From Bacillota bacterium (GTDB lineage Bacteria > Bacillota > UBA4882 > UBA8346): a DNA stretch of 8,514 nt. Positions 1-5,929 of this stretch are shown piece by piece. Both the position numbers and the translations under genes were made by a program. The notes below the pieces were generated by a model, which had not been told where the DNA came from, searched no databases, and saw only the letters and a list, made by a program, of their open reading frames with translations. The first letter of the stretch is position 1. Each line of letters begins with the position of its first letter. Where the stretch lies: NCBI GenBank assembly GCA_003501365.1, contig DNPP01000016.1, forward strand, positions 5,733 through 14,246, written 5' to 3'.

Positions 1-1659
1 ATTAAGTTATTGGAAGAAAAATTTAATCTGCCTGGAGTTGAGGTAGAAGAAGTCCCGGTCCGTTCTTATCCATATAACGATTTAGCTTGTCACCTTTTCG
101 GTTATATCCGGGAGATTAATGATCAAGAATTAATTGCACAAAAGGACAAAGGCTATCGGCTGGGAGATAATATTGGGAAAACCGGACTTGAACGTACTTA
201 TGAAGATTATTTGCGCGGAGTAAGCGGCGGCAAGAACTTTGAAGTGGATATTCATGGCCGCCCGTTACGATTGTTGGCCAATCAGGAACCGATTCCCGGC
301 AATAATCTTCATTTAACCGTCGATTTAAAAGTCCAAGCTGCCGCTGAAAAGGCATTGGATGAACAGATGGCTTTTTTGCAGAAATATACCAAATGGAGAA
401 ATGCCAAATCCGGAGCAGTTGTTGCACTGGATCCCCGTAACGGGAATATCCTGGCAATGGTCAGTAAACCCGGCTTTGATCCCAATTCATTTGTGGGTGT
501 AATGCCGCAGACAGTTGCGGACAAGATATATCGAAACCCGTTACATCCTTTAACTAACCGGACGATCCAGGGCGAGTTTGCTCCGGGGTCCACTTTCAAA
601 CCAATTACTGTAATATCGGCGTTGATGGAAAATAAGGTCACCGTTAAGGACCGTTTTTATTGCAGCGGCTATGACCCGATTTATAAAAAACTTTTTAAAT
701 GTTGGATAGTTGATGCTACCTCAGGGCCTAGGGAACATGGCCAGGAATCGATTATCGACGGTTTAAAAAATTCCTGCAATATTGTAATGGCTGACCTTAG
801 TCGGCGGGTGGGCGCCGACACTTTAGCCAGATATTCACGATTCTTTGGGTTGGGAAAACCGACCGGATTGAATCTTTATCCGGGGGAAGCCTCCGGTTTG
901 GTACCGGATCCGGAATGGAAACGTAAAAATACCAAGGAAAAAGACTGGCATGTTTTGGAGACGATGATGTTTGGAATCGGCCAAACCTATCTCACGGTGA
1001 CTCCGATACAATTAGCCGAAGTCTATGCGGCAATTGCCAACCATGGGAAAATGTATAGGCCGCGTTTGATTTCCAAGATTACTTCACCCACCGGTGAGCT
1101 GGTTACCCGATTTAATCCGCAACTCACGGTCGATCTACAATTATCTCCGGAAATACTGTCTGTTGTTCAACAGGGATTAACCGAAGTAATCGGTGATGGC
1201 GGTACAGCATCCTCCGCGTTTGTCGGTTTTCCGCTCGAGAAGTATCCGATTGCCGGTAAAACCGGTACCGCTCAGAAACCGCCTTATGATAATTCGGGAG
1301 TATTTGCTTGTTATGCGCCGGCTAACAAACCGGAAATTGTTGTGGTGATCTTCCTTGAACAGGGAGGATCGGGTAGCGGCGGAGCAGCCCCGATCGCCAG
1401 AAAGATTTTAGAGGCTTATTTTAATTTAGATAAAAAGCCTGCACCGGTAGCTCCTGCAACTCCAGTTGATGTAACGAAGCCCAATGCTACTGGAAATAGC
1501 GCTAGTACTGATGCACAGCCGCCTGTTAAAAAGCAGGGTTCAACACCGGAAGTAAGCACTCCTACGGCTCCTGCTACCGGTAATGGTCGTTCAACCGCTC
1601 CGCTCGTCCAGCCGGAACCAAAGCCTCAACCGGAATCGAGCCAATCAGTTATCGATTAA
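1..1659 (+). CDS. mrdA: Penicillin-binding protein 2 (class B transpeptidase), 5'-truncated by the window edge
   Basis: This is a peptidoglycan D,D-transpeptidase of the elongation machinery. It acts outside the membrane and partners RodA. The frame is open from base 1, so the TTG at 10 is not the real start; the N-terminal membrane anchor and part of the pedestal domain lie upstream. Counting codons from base 1, the nucleophile motif STFK is at 197-200 (after GEFAPG), the SxN motif SCN at 258-260, and KTGT at 420-423. These are the three active-site motifs of the penicillin-binding fold, in order and spaced as in PBP2. The N-terminal part (LFGYIREI, GKTGLERTYEDYLRG) is typical of the PBP dimerisation region. 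About 75 residues at the C-terminus (from about 1432) form a low-complexity Pro/Thr/Ser/Ala/Gln tail after the catalytic domain. PBP2 is preferred to a division PBP3 because of the min and rodA neighbours; the truncated N-terminus limits certainty. Confidence 0.9.
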   Translation: MKLLEEKFNLPGVEVEEVPVRSYPYNDLACHLFGYIREINDQELIAQKDKGYRLGDNIGKTGLERTYEDYLRGVSGGKNFEVDIHGRPLRLLANQEPIPGNNLHLTVDLKVQAAAEKALDEQMAFLQKYTKWRNAKSGAVVALDPRNGNILAMVSKPGFDPNSFVGVMPQTVADKIYRNPLHPLTNRTIQGEFAPGSTFKPITVISALMENKVTVKDRFYCSGYDPIYKKLFKCWIVDATSGPREHGQESIIDGLKNSCNIVMADLSRRVGADTLARYSRFFGLGKPTGLNLYPGEASGLVPDPEWKRKNTKEKDWHVLETMMFGIGQTYLTVTPIQLAEVYAAIANHGKMYRPRLISKITSPTGELVTRFNPQLTVDLQLSPEILSVVQQGLTEVIGDGGTASSAFVGFPLEKYPIAGKTGTAQKPPYDNSGVFACYAPANKPEIVVVIFLEQGGSGSGGAAPIARKILEAYFNLDKKPAPVAPATPVDVTKPNATGNSASTDAQPPVKKQGSTPEVSTPTAPATGNGRSTAPLVQPEPKPQPESSQSVID

Positions 1660-1678
1660 TTTTGGTAACGGCTTAACT

Positions 1679-1708
1679 TCCTCCCGAATGAGGAGGATTT
1701 TTTTTTTT
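1679..1708 (+). terminator. Intrinsic terminator after mrdA
   Basis: A 6-bp stem TCCTCC (1679-1684) pairs with GGAGGA (1692-1697) around the loop CGAATGA. It is followed directly by 11 T residues (1698-1708). It lies 20 bases after the mrdA stop codon. No convincing promoter is visible between it and minC, so it may be partly read through rather than a full stop. Confidence 0.75.
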
Positions 1709-1761
1709 GGTAGCGAACTAATTTAAAAGATCGCTCGAATACGTAAAACGGGAGAATTTGT

Positions 1762-2448
1762 ATGGCTGAAATGCCCAATCCGGATGGACTTGCAAATGTT
1801 AAGGCCGAATGCCCACCCGAAAATGTAGTATTTAAAGGTTATAAATCCGGTTTGACCATGGTAATTGCTGATGTTGGTCCTTTGGAAGGCTATTTACAAG
1901 AGATTCGGTCGAAATTGGAGCAGTCGCATGATTTTTTTAAAGGCGCCAATATTATTATCGATCCGGGTAAACGTATACTCACAGAAGAAGAACGACTTTT
2001 GTTAATGGAACTTGTTAAAAAGTTCGGCTTAAATCCGCGTTGGGCTGAGAAACCAAAGGCTAAAGCTGTAACAAAAGCAGACAATGAAAGAGCATTATTG
2101 GAAGCAGATCAATTTAAAGCTACGATTACTGTTAAAAAGACAGTTCGTTCCGGACAACGGATATCTTTTGAGGGAAATTTAGTAATTATGGGCGACGTCA
2201 ATCCCGGGGCAGAAGTTATTGCCAGCGGTGATATTATCGTTTTGGGAAGATTGCGGGGAACTGCCCACGCCGGCGCCGAAGGCGATGAAACTTCGCAAAT
2301 AATTGCTTTTCAACTGAGACCGGTTCAGATCCGGATTGCCGGAGTTATTACCCGGGACTCGGAGTCAGATCCCAAAGTAGAGTATGTGGGACCGGAAGTA
2401 GCAAAGATTAAGAGCGGGATGATCGTGGTGGAGAGGGTTAATTATTAG
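1762..2448 (+). CDS. minC: Septum site-determining protein MinC
   Basis: MinC inhibits FtsZ ring assembly away from midcell and is carried to the membrane by MinD. The protein has 228 residues, normal for the family. Residues of roughly 20-95 form the N-terminal alpha/beta domain that antagonises FtsZ in the family. A charged Lys/Ala-rich linker (about 95-115) follows. The C-terminal right-handed beta-helix starts near 118 and carries the MinD-binding RSGQ motif at 129-132, then repeated Gly-turn rungs (GNLVIMGDVNPGAEV, GDIIVLGRLRGTAHAG). The ATG is preceded by GGGAG at 1750-1754 with good spacing. minD starts 31 bases after its stop, so the two are probably co-transcribed. Confidence 0.96.
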   Translation: MAEMPNPDGLANVKAECPPENVVFKGYKSGLTMVIADVGPLEGYLQEIRSKLEQSHDFFKGANIIIDPGKRILTEEERLLLMELVKKFGLNPRWAEKPKAKAVTKADNERALLEADQFKATITVKKTVRSGQRISFEGNLVIMGDVNPGAEVIASGDIIVLGRLRGTAHAGAEGDETSQIIAFQLRPVQIRIAGVITRDSESDPKVEYVGPEVAKIKSGMIVVERVNY

Positions 2449-2479
2449 GCTATTGTAGAAATTTTGAGGAGGTTTTTGT

Positions 2480-3274
2480 ATGCCGGGGAAGGTCATTGTG
2501 ATTACATCGGGCAAGGGTGGAGTTGGTAAAACCACTACTTGTGCAAATATAGGAGCTGGACTTGCAAATCATGGTTATAAAACAGTATTAATCGATGCGG
2601 ATATTGGTTTGCGTAACCTTGATGTGGTGATGGGTTTAGAAAACCGGATTGTTTTTGATCTGGTCAATGTGGTTGAAAAAACTTGTAAAATTAGGCAAGC
2701 TTTGATCAAAGACAAGCGTTTCGAAAATCTGTATTTGTTGCCGGCTGCTCAGACCAAAGAGAAAGATGCTGTAAAGCCGGAACAAATGGTCGAGTTATGT
2801 AATGAGCTCCGTAAAGAGTATGATTATATTTTAATCGATTGCCCGGCCGGAATTGAACAAGGTTTTAAGAACGCGGTAGCCGGAGCAGAACAGGCTATTG
2901 TGGTGACTACTCCCGATGTTTCGGCGGTACGGGATGCCGATCGCATTATCGGCTTACTGCAAGCAAGAGAAATAGCCGAACCCCGATTGATTATTAACCG
3001 CTTACGTCCTGAAATGGTACGTAAAGGCGATATGATGGATATCAATGATGTTAATGATATTTTAGCCATTTCTCTCTTGGGAATTGTTCCTGATGATGAG
3101 ACTATTATCACTTCTACGAATCGGGGAGAACCGGCGGTGCTTGATTCCAGTTCTAGAGCCGGAGAGGCCTTTCGCAATATTGTTGCCCGGATTAAGGGGG
3201 AAGATGTACCTTTTATGTCGTTCGACTTTGACTTGGGTTTCATGGATAAATTAAAGCGGTTTATAAAAAAGTAA
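2480..3274 (+). CDS. minD: Septum site-determining ATPase MinD
   Basis: MinD is a membrane-cycling ParA/MinD-type ATPase. It recruits MinC when ATP-bound and is released by MinE. The deviant Walker A motif GKGGVGKTTT lies at residues 11-20, with signature Lys12 and P-loop Lys17. The switch region with Asp41 is DADIGLRNLDVVMGLE, and the Walker B strand YILIDCPAG has Asp120. The C-terminus (about 253-264, FMDKLKRFIKK) is a basic amphipathic helix, the membrane-targeting sequence expected of MinD. The length of 264 residues is typical. A strong ribosome binding site GAGGAGG (2466-2472) sits 7 bases before the ATG. All residues needed for ATP hydrolysis and membrane binding appear intact. Confidence 0.98.
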   Translation: MPGKVIVITSGKGGVGKTTTCANIGAGLANHGYKTVLIDADIGLRNLDVVMGLENRIVFDLVNVVEKTCKIRQALIKDKRFENLYLLPAAQTKEKDAVKPEQMVELCNELRKEYDYILIDCPAGIEQGFKNAVAGAEQAIVVTTPDVSAVRDADRIIGLLQAREIAEPRLIINRLRPEMVRKGDMMDINDVNDILAISLLGIVPDDETIITSTNRGEPAVLDSSSRAGEAFRNIVARIKGEDVPFMSFDFDLGFMDKLKRFIKK

Positions 3275-3334
3275 TGTCCTGCGCTGGTGGGCACCGTATG
3301 CACGTATATTTCAGGGGCGAGAAAGGGGTTAAAC

Positions 3335-3589
3335 ATGGATCTGATGGGGAGATTCTTTAAAGATGATACCTCCAGCAAAGATATGGCAGTCGAGAGGCTA
3401 CGTTTGGTCTTGGTCCACGATCGGGCCGGTGTTACGCCCGGGTTAATGGAAGCTCTGAAAGAAGATCTCATTCAAGTTATTTCTAAGTATATGGATATCG
3501 ATGAAGAAGCCATGGAAGTCAATTTAAATTCCGGTGAATTTTCGGCTGCGTTGATAGCCAGTATCCCGGTCAAACGAATTCGCAGATAG
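3335..3589 (+). CDS. minE: Cell division topological specificity factor MinE
   Basis: MinE stimulates the MinD ATPase and so drives the pole-to-pole or boundary pattern that restricts MinCD. I place the start at the ATG at 3335, giving 84 residues. It is preceded by a purine-rich site, GAAAGGGG (about 3321-3328), and the protein begins MDLMGRFFK, matching the short amphipathic membrane-binding N-terminus of MinE. An in-frame GTG at 3287 would add 16 residues with no family resemblance. Residues about 18-33 (AVERLRLVLVHDRAG) correspond to the MinD-contacting helix or strand. DLIQVISKYMDID begins the C-terminal topological specificity domain. The gene completes a minCDE set; it begins 60 bases after minD and ends just before a terminator. 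Confidence 0.95.
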   Translation: MDLMGRFFKDDTSSKDMAVERLRLVLVHDRAGVTPGLMEALKEDLIQVISKYMDIDEEAMEVNLNSGEFSAALIASIPVKRIRR

Positions 3590-3601
3590 CAGATAACTGA
3601 T

Positions 3602-3621
3602 ACGGCTGAAAAGCCGTTTTT
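3602..3621 (+). terminator. Intrinsic terminator after minE
   Basis: ACGGCT (3602-3607) pairs with AGCCGT (3612-3617) around a GAAA tetraloop and runs into five T residues (3617-3621). It begins 13 bases after the minE stop and ends the min transcription unit. Confidence 0.8.
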
Positions 3622-3647
3622 AATTGGCGGGAGGGGCTATTTACCGC

Positions 3648-3676
3648 TGGACTTAGGAGTTTATTCGCAGTATACT
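3648..3676 (+). promoter_or_regulatory. Possible sigma-A promoter for rodA
   Basis: TGGACT (3648-3653, 4 of 6 matches to TTGACA) and TATACT (3671-3676, 5 of 6 matches to TATAAT) are separated by exactly 17 bases. They lie just past the min terminator and about 85 bases before rodA. Position and spacing fit; the -35 match is only fair, so this is tentative. Confidence 0.4.
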
Positions 3677-3761
3677 TGAATAAGTAATTTCTAATGATAA
3701 ACTGAAATGCCATACTCTGCTATGTAACGTATCATTCTTAAATATCAGAGGGGGTTCCAAA

Positions 3762-4886
3762 TTGGATCGCCGCCATTTTAAAAATATTGATTTTGTATTG
3801 TTAGTAGTGACAGGATTATTAGTAATGATTGGATTGGTAATGATTTATAGCGCTACTCATGCCAATACCGCATTAAATCATGGCGATCCTTATTCTTTTG
3901 TAAAGAAACAGTTTATTTGCGTGGTAATCGGGGCCATCGGTTTGTTATTGTTAATCTTCTTCGATTACCGGGTCTCGGATCGAGTTTCCCAGTTTTTGTA
4001 TGGGTTAAATCTATTAATGTTGGCCTTAGTTTTGACTCCCTTAGCAAGAACAGCAAATGGAGCCCAAAGCTGGGTGTTTGGTGTCCAACCCTCCGAATTT
4101 GCTAAGGTCATACTCATTGTTACTTTGGGTAAATACTTGGCGGAGAAGGAGAGCCTTGATTCTTTTTATAATTTTATCGGGCCTTTTATTCATTTAGGTT
4201 TCCCTTTACTTTTAATACTTCTTCAGCCCGATTTGGGTACTGCACTGGTTTTTGTTTTTATTGCCTTTATTATGATGTATACGGCAGGGGCCCCCGGTTG
4301 GAAATTATCGATACTCGTACTTGTTTGCGTGGTGGGGATTACCGGCATGTTTTTGGCCAATCATTTTTTTGGTTTGCCTTTGCCGATTAAACATTATCAA
4401 GTAGCCCGCTTAACCAGTTTTGTCAACCCGGAAATAGACCCTAGAGGTAGTGGCTGGAATGTCCGGCAGGCAGTGATTGCAGTAGGTTCGGGCCAATTTT
4501 TCGGGAAGGGCCTTTTTCGGGGTACCCAAGGTCGTTTAGGATATCTTCCGGAGAATCATACCGATTTTATTTTTGCGGTATTATGTGAAGAGTTGGGCTT
4601 TGTAGGCAGTTTTGGAGTGTTGTGTCTCTTTTTTATTTTGGTATGGCGAGGAGTTCGCATCGCTTATCAAGCCAGGGATAAAGCCGGTACTCTCACCGCC
4701 ATTGGAATCATCGCGATGTTTTTGTTCCATATATTGGAGAATATTGGAATGAACATGGGGATTATGCCTATTACCGGTATTCCTTTGCCGTTTATCAGTT
4801 CGGGTGGTAGCTCAATGATTGCCAATTTGGTGTCAATTGGAATTTTAATAAACATTTGGGCGAGACGGCAAAAGATTATGTTCTGA
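3762..4886 (+). CDS. rodA: SEDS peptidoglycan glycosyltransferase RodA
   Basis: RodA polymerises lipid II into glycan strands for cell elongation and works with a class B PBP, here the PBP2 encoded upstream. The protein has 374 residues and about ten hydrophobic membrane segments, the first at about residues 10-31. SEDS hallmarks are seen: the large extracellular loop with ENHTDFIFAVLCEELGFVG, whose Asp268 sits where the catalytic Asp of RodA is known (Asp255 in Thermus RodA, by position in the family), and near the end GIPLPFISSGGSSMIANL. RodA is favoured over FtsW/SpoVE by the compact N-terminus and the neighbourhood. The start is a TTG preceded by a strong AGAGGGGG (3747-3754) with 7-base spacing. 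No ATG start fits better. Confidence 0.94.
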   Translation: MDRRHFKNIDFVLLVVTGLLVMIGLVMIYSATHANTALNHGDPYSFVKKQFICVVIGAIGLLLLIFFDYRVSDRVSQFLYGLNLLMLALVLTPLARTANGAQSWVFGVQPSEFAKVILIVTLGKYLAEKESLDSFYNFIGPFIHLGFPLLLILLQPDLGTALVFVFIAFIMMYTAGAPGWKLSILVLVCVVGITGMFLANHFFGLPLPIKHYQVARLTSFVNPEIDPRGSGWNVRQAVIAVGSGQFFGKGLFRGTQGRLGYLPENHTDFIFAVLCEELGFVGSFGVLCLFFILVWRGVRIAYQARDKAGTLTAIGIIAMFLFHILENIGMNMGIMPITGIPLPFISSGGSSMIANLVSIGILINIWARRQKIMF

Positions 4887-4916
4887 TTCCAAACTGCATA
4901 AAAATTGATTACTTGC

Positions 4917-4937
4917 AAGCTGAGAAACAGCTTTCTA
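4917..4937 (+). terminator. Weak hairpin between rodA and the Nudix gene
   Basis: AAGCTG (4917-4922) pairs with CAGCTT (4928-4933) around AGAAA. Only a short, interrupted T stretch (TTTCT) follows. It may act as a leaky terminator or RNA-processing site, so the Nudix gene could still be partly co-transcribed with rodA. Confidence 0.3.
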
Positions 4938-4958
4938 AAATAAACGGAGAGAGAGTTG

Positions 4959-5384
4959 ATGAAGCTGCTGATCGAAAAGCGGGCTGGCGGAATTGTTTTC
5001 CGTCGTCAGGACGATAAGCTCGAGTATCTTTTGGTTACCAGCAATTCTAATAAAAGTAGATGGATATTTCCGGCTGGACATGTCGAAACCGGTGAGGTCC
5101 CACCAGAGGCTGCACTGCGTGAGGTATTGGAAGAAGCTGGAGTCATCGCTGAAATCATTCTTGATTTGGGCAGTTTTCGTTATTATTGGTATCATGCGAA
5201 TCAAAAGATTATTATTGAAACCGATTTGTATTTAATGAAATATATCAAAACGATTAGTGAGAACCCGGAGGGGAGACAAGTTCAATTTTTTGACTTCGCC
5301 CAGATACTGGACGTGAATATCTGGAAAGAATCACGGGAATTTTTAAAAAAAGCGCATCAGCAGGTCCAAAAATTTCTGAGTTGA
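4959..5384 (+). CDS. Nudix hydrolase, substrate unknown
   Basis: This is a small 141-residue, single-domain Nudix pyrophosphohydrolase, probably cytoplasmic. Residues 40-62 fit the Nudix box GX5EX7REUXEEXGU at every fixed position: Gly40, Glu46, Arg54-Glu55, Glu58-Glu59, Gly61. The metal-binding glutamates are therefore intact. The start AGGIVFRR followed by YLLVTS and RWIFPAGHVE resembles Nudix enzymes acting on dinucleoside polyphosphates or housecleaning substrates, but the specificity cannot be read from sequence. I take the ATG at 4959; a TTG three bases upstream is in frame but sits closer to the purine-rich site ACGGAGAGAG (4944-4953). The gene lies 72 bases after rodA. No clear terminator follows; a 10-bp palindrome GTTGATCAAC overlaps the stop codon. 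Confidence 0.9.
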   Translation: MKLLIEKRAGGIVFRRQDDKLEYLLVTSNSNKSRWIFPAGHVETGEVPPEAALREVLEEAGVIAEIILDLGSFRYYWYHANQKIIIETDLYLMKYIKTISENPEGRQVQFFDFAQILDVNIWKESREFLKKAHQQVQKFLS

Positions 5385-5519
5385 TCAACGATATTTATTT
5401 AGGCAAGATACTTTTAATAAACGCCACGCCCGCAACTTGGCAAGTAAAGCCAATCCAAAAATATATCTCCCCAATATACCAAGAATTTTTTCTTCAATCG
5501 CCTAATCCAATTTATCCCT

Positions 5520-5540
5520 ATTGAAAGCAACTTAGTATTA
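5520..5540 (+). repeat. Direct repeat copy 1, upstream of pckA
   Basis: A 21-base sequence reading ATTGAAAG then CAACTTAGTATTA recurs at 7750-7770 with a single C/T difference and in the same orientation. The bases just upstream are loosely alike (AATT followed by TATC in both, with small gaps). The two copies lie either side of pckA. Confidence 0.7.
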
Positions 5541-5562
5541 GAGACTAAAGCGTATTTTAAGT

Positions 5563-5579
5563 TACTCTTTAAAAGAGTA
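5563..5579. promoter_or_regulatory. 17-bp perfect palindrome upstream of the pckA promoter
   Basis: TACTCTT (5563-5569) is the exact reverse complement of AAGAGTA (5573-5579), with TAA between. It ends 22 bases before the -35 box at 5602. The dyad shape and place suit a regulator-binding site. No T tract follows, so it is not an ordinary terminator. The binding protein is unknown. Confidence 0.35.
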
Positions 5580-5601
5580 CTGTATACATGGAGCAAATCG
5601 A

Positions 5602-5630
5602 TTGACAACCACGTTGACCAGTTATACAAT
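5602..5630 (+). promoter_or_regulatory. Near-consensus sigma-A promoter upstream of pckA
   Basis: TTGACA (5602-5607) is a perfect -35 box. It is followed after exactly 17 bases by TACAAT (5625-5630), five of six matches to the -10 consensus. Transcription would begin near 5637 and leave a leader of roughly 290 bases before pckA. It is the best promoter-like sequence I found in the window. Confidence 0.6.
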
Positions 5631-5772
5631 GTAGAAAAGTTAGCAGGCTATATCTTTATTGGGATTGTCTGGTCTGCACGAGTTTCACGGGTATTGCGCA
5701 CTGTAATTAGCTTATTCATGTTCCTGGATTGTATTACCATGTCAAGCGTTCTTTGATTAGTTTTTCCTGCTT

Positions 5773-5801
5773 TTGTGAATGATTATTTTTAACTATCTAA
5801 T
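5773..5801 (+). promoter_or_regulatory. Secondary promoter candidate for pckA
   Basis: TTGTGA (5773-5778, 4 of 6) and TCTAAT (5796-5801, 5 of 6) are spaced by 17 bases. A start near 5808 would give a leader of about 120 bases that includes the inverted repeat at 5833-5851. It is weaker than the promoter at 5602. Confidence 0.3.
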
Positions 5802-5832
5802 TTGAGCCTCCGATTTATGCCAAAAGAGAAAT

Positions 5833-5851
5833 ACTTAAGCACCTCTTAAGT
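5833..5851. promoter_or_regulatory. Inverted repeat in the pckA leader
   Basis: ACTTAAG (5833-5839) and CTTAAGT (5845-5851) form a perfect 7-bp dyad around CACCT. Each arm contains the palindrome CTTAAG. It lies about 80 bases before the pckA start and just downstream of the secondary promoter candidate, so it could be an operator or an RNA hairpin. No T tract of terminator quality follows. Confidence 0.35.
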
Positions 5852-5929
5852 TTAAATGGATTTTGGTTTGCCTCACAGGTAGTATTCACAAATCAGGACA
5901 ATTAAAAATATTGAAACAGGGGGATACGT

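Larger units (their letters stand above)
5385..5929. other. Long AT-rich intergenic region upstream of pckA
   Basis: This stretch of 545 bases has no convincing gene. It holds one repeat copy (5520-5540), a 17-bp palindrome (5563-5579), a near-consensus promoter (5602-5630), a weaker candidate (5773-5801), an inverted repeat (5833-5851) and the pckA ribosome binding site AGGGGG (5918-5923). A + strand frame is open for 102 codons (5448-5753, stop 5754-5756) but has no usable start until near its end and no ribosome binding site. A 71-codon minus-strand frame (5414-5629) has no recognisable motif. I annotate neither as a gene. Confidence 0.6.

Noticed and set aside
10..12. TTG as start of the first gene
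   Set aside because: The frame stays open to base 1 and the protein lacks its membrane anchor, so the true start is outside the window.
3287..3334. GTG start that would lengthen MinE by 16 residues
   Set aside because: The ATG at 3335 has a better ribosome binding site, and the protein from there matches the MinE N-terminus.
2824..3471. Antisense open frame of 215 codons across minD and minE
   Set aside because: It overlaps two well-supported genes on the other strand and shows no domain.
3667..3720. Imperfect inverted repeat GCAGTAT with ATACTCTGC before rodA
   Set aside because: The arms need a two-base bulge and a long loop; not convincing as an RNA element.
5380..5389. Palindrome GTTGATCAAC at the Nudix stop codon as a terminator
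   Set aside because: It has no loop and no T tract; probably incidental.
5414..5629. Minus-strand open frame of 71 codons in the pckA upstream gap
   Set aside because: No motif, no credible ribosome binding site or context; it overlaps the repeat, palindrome and promoter.
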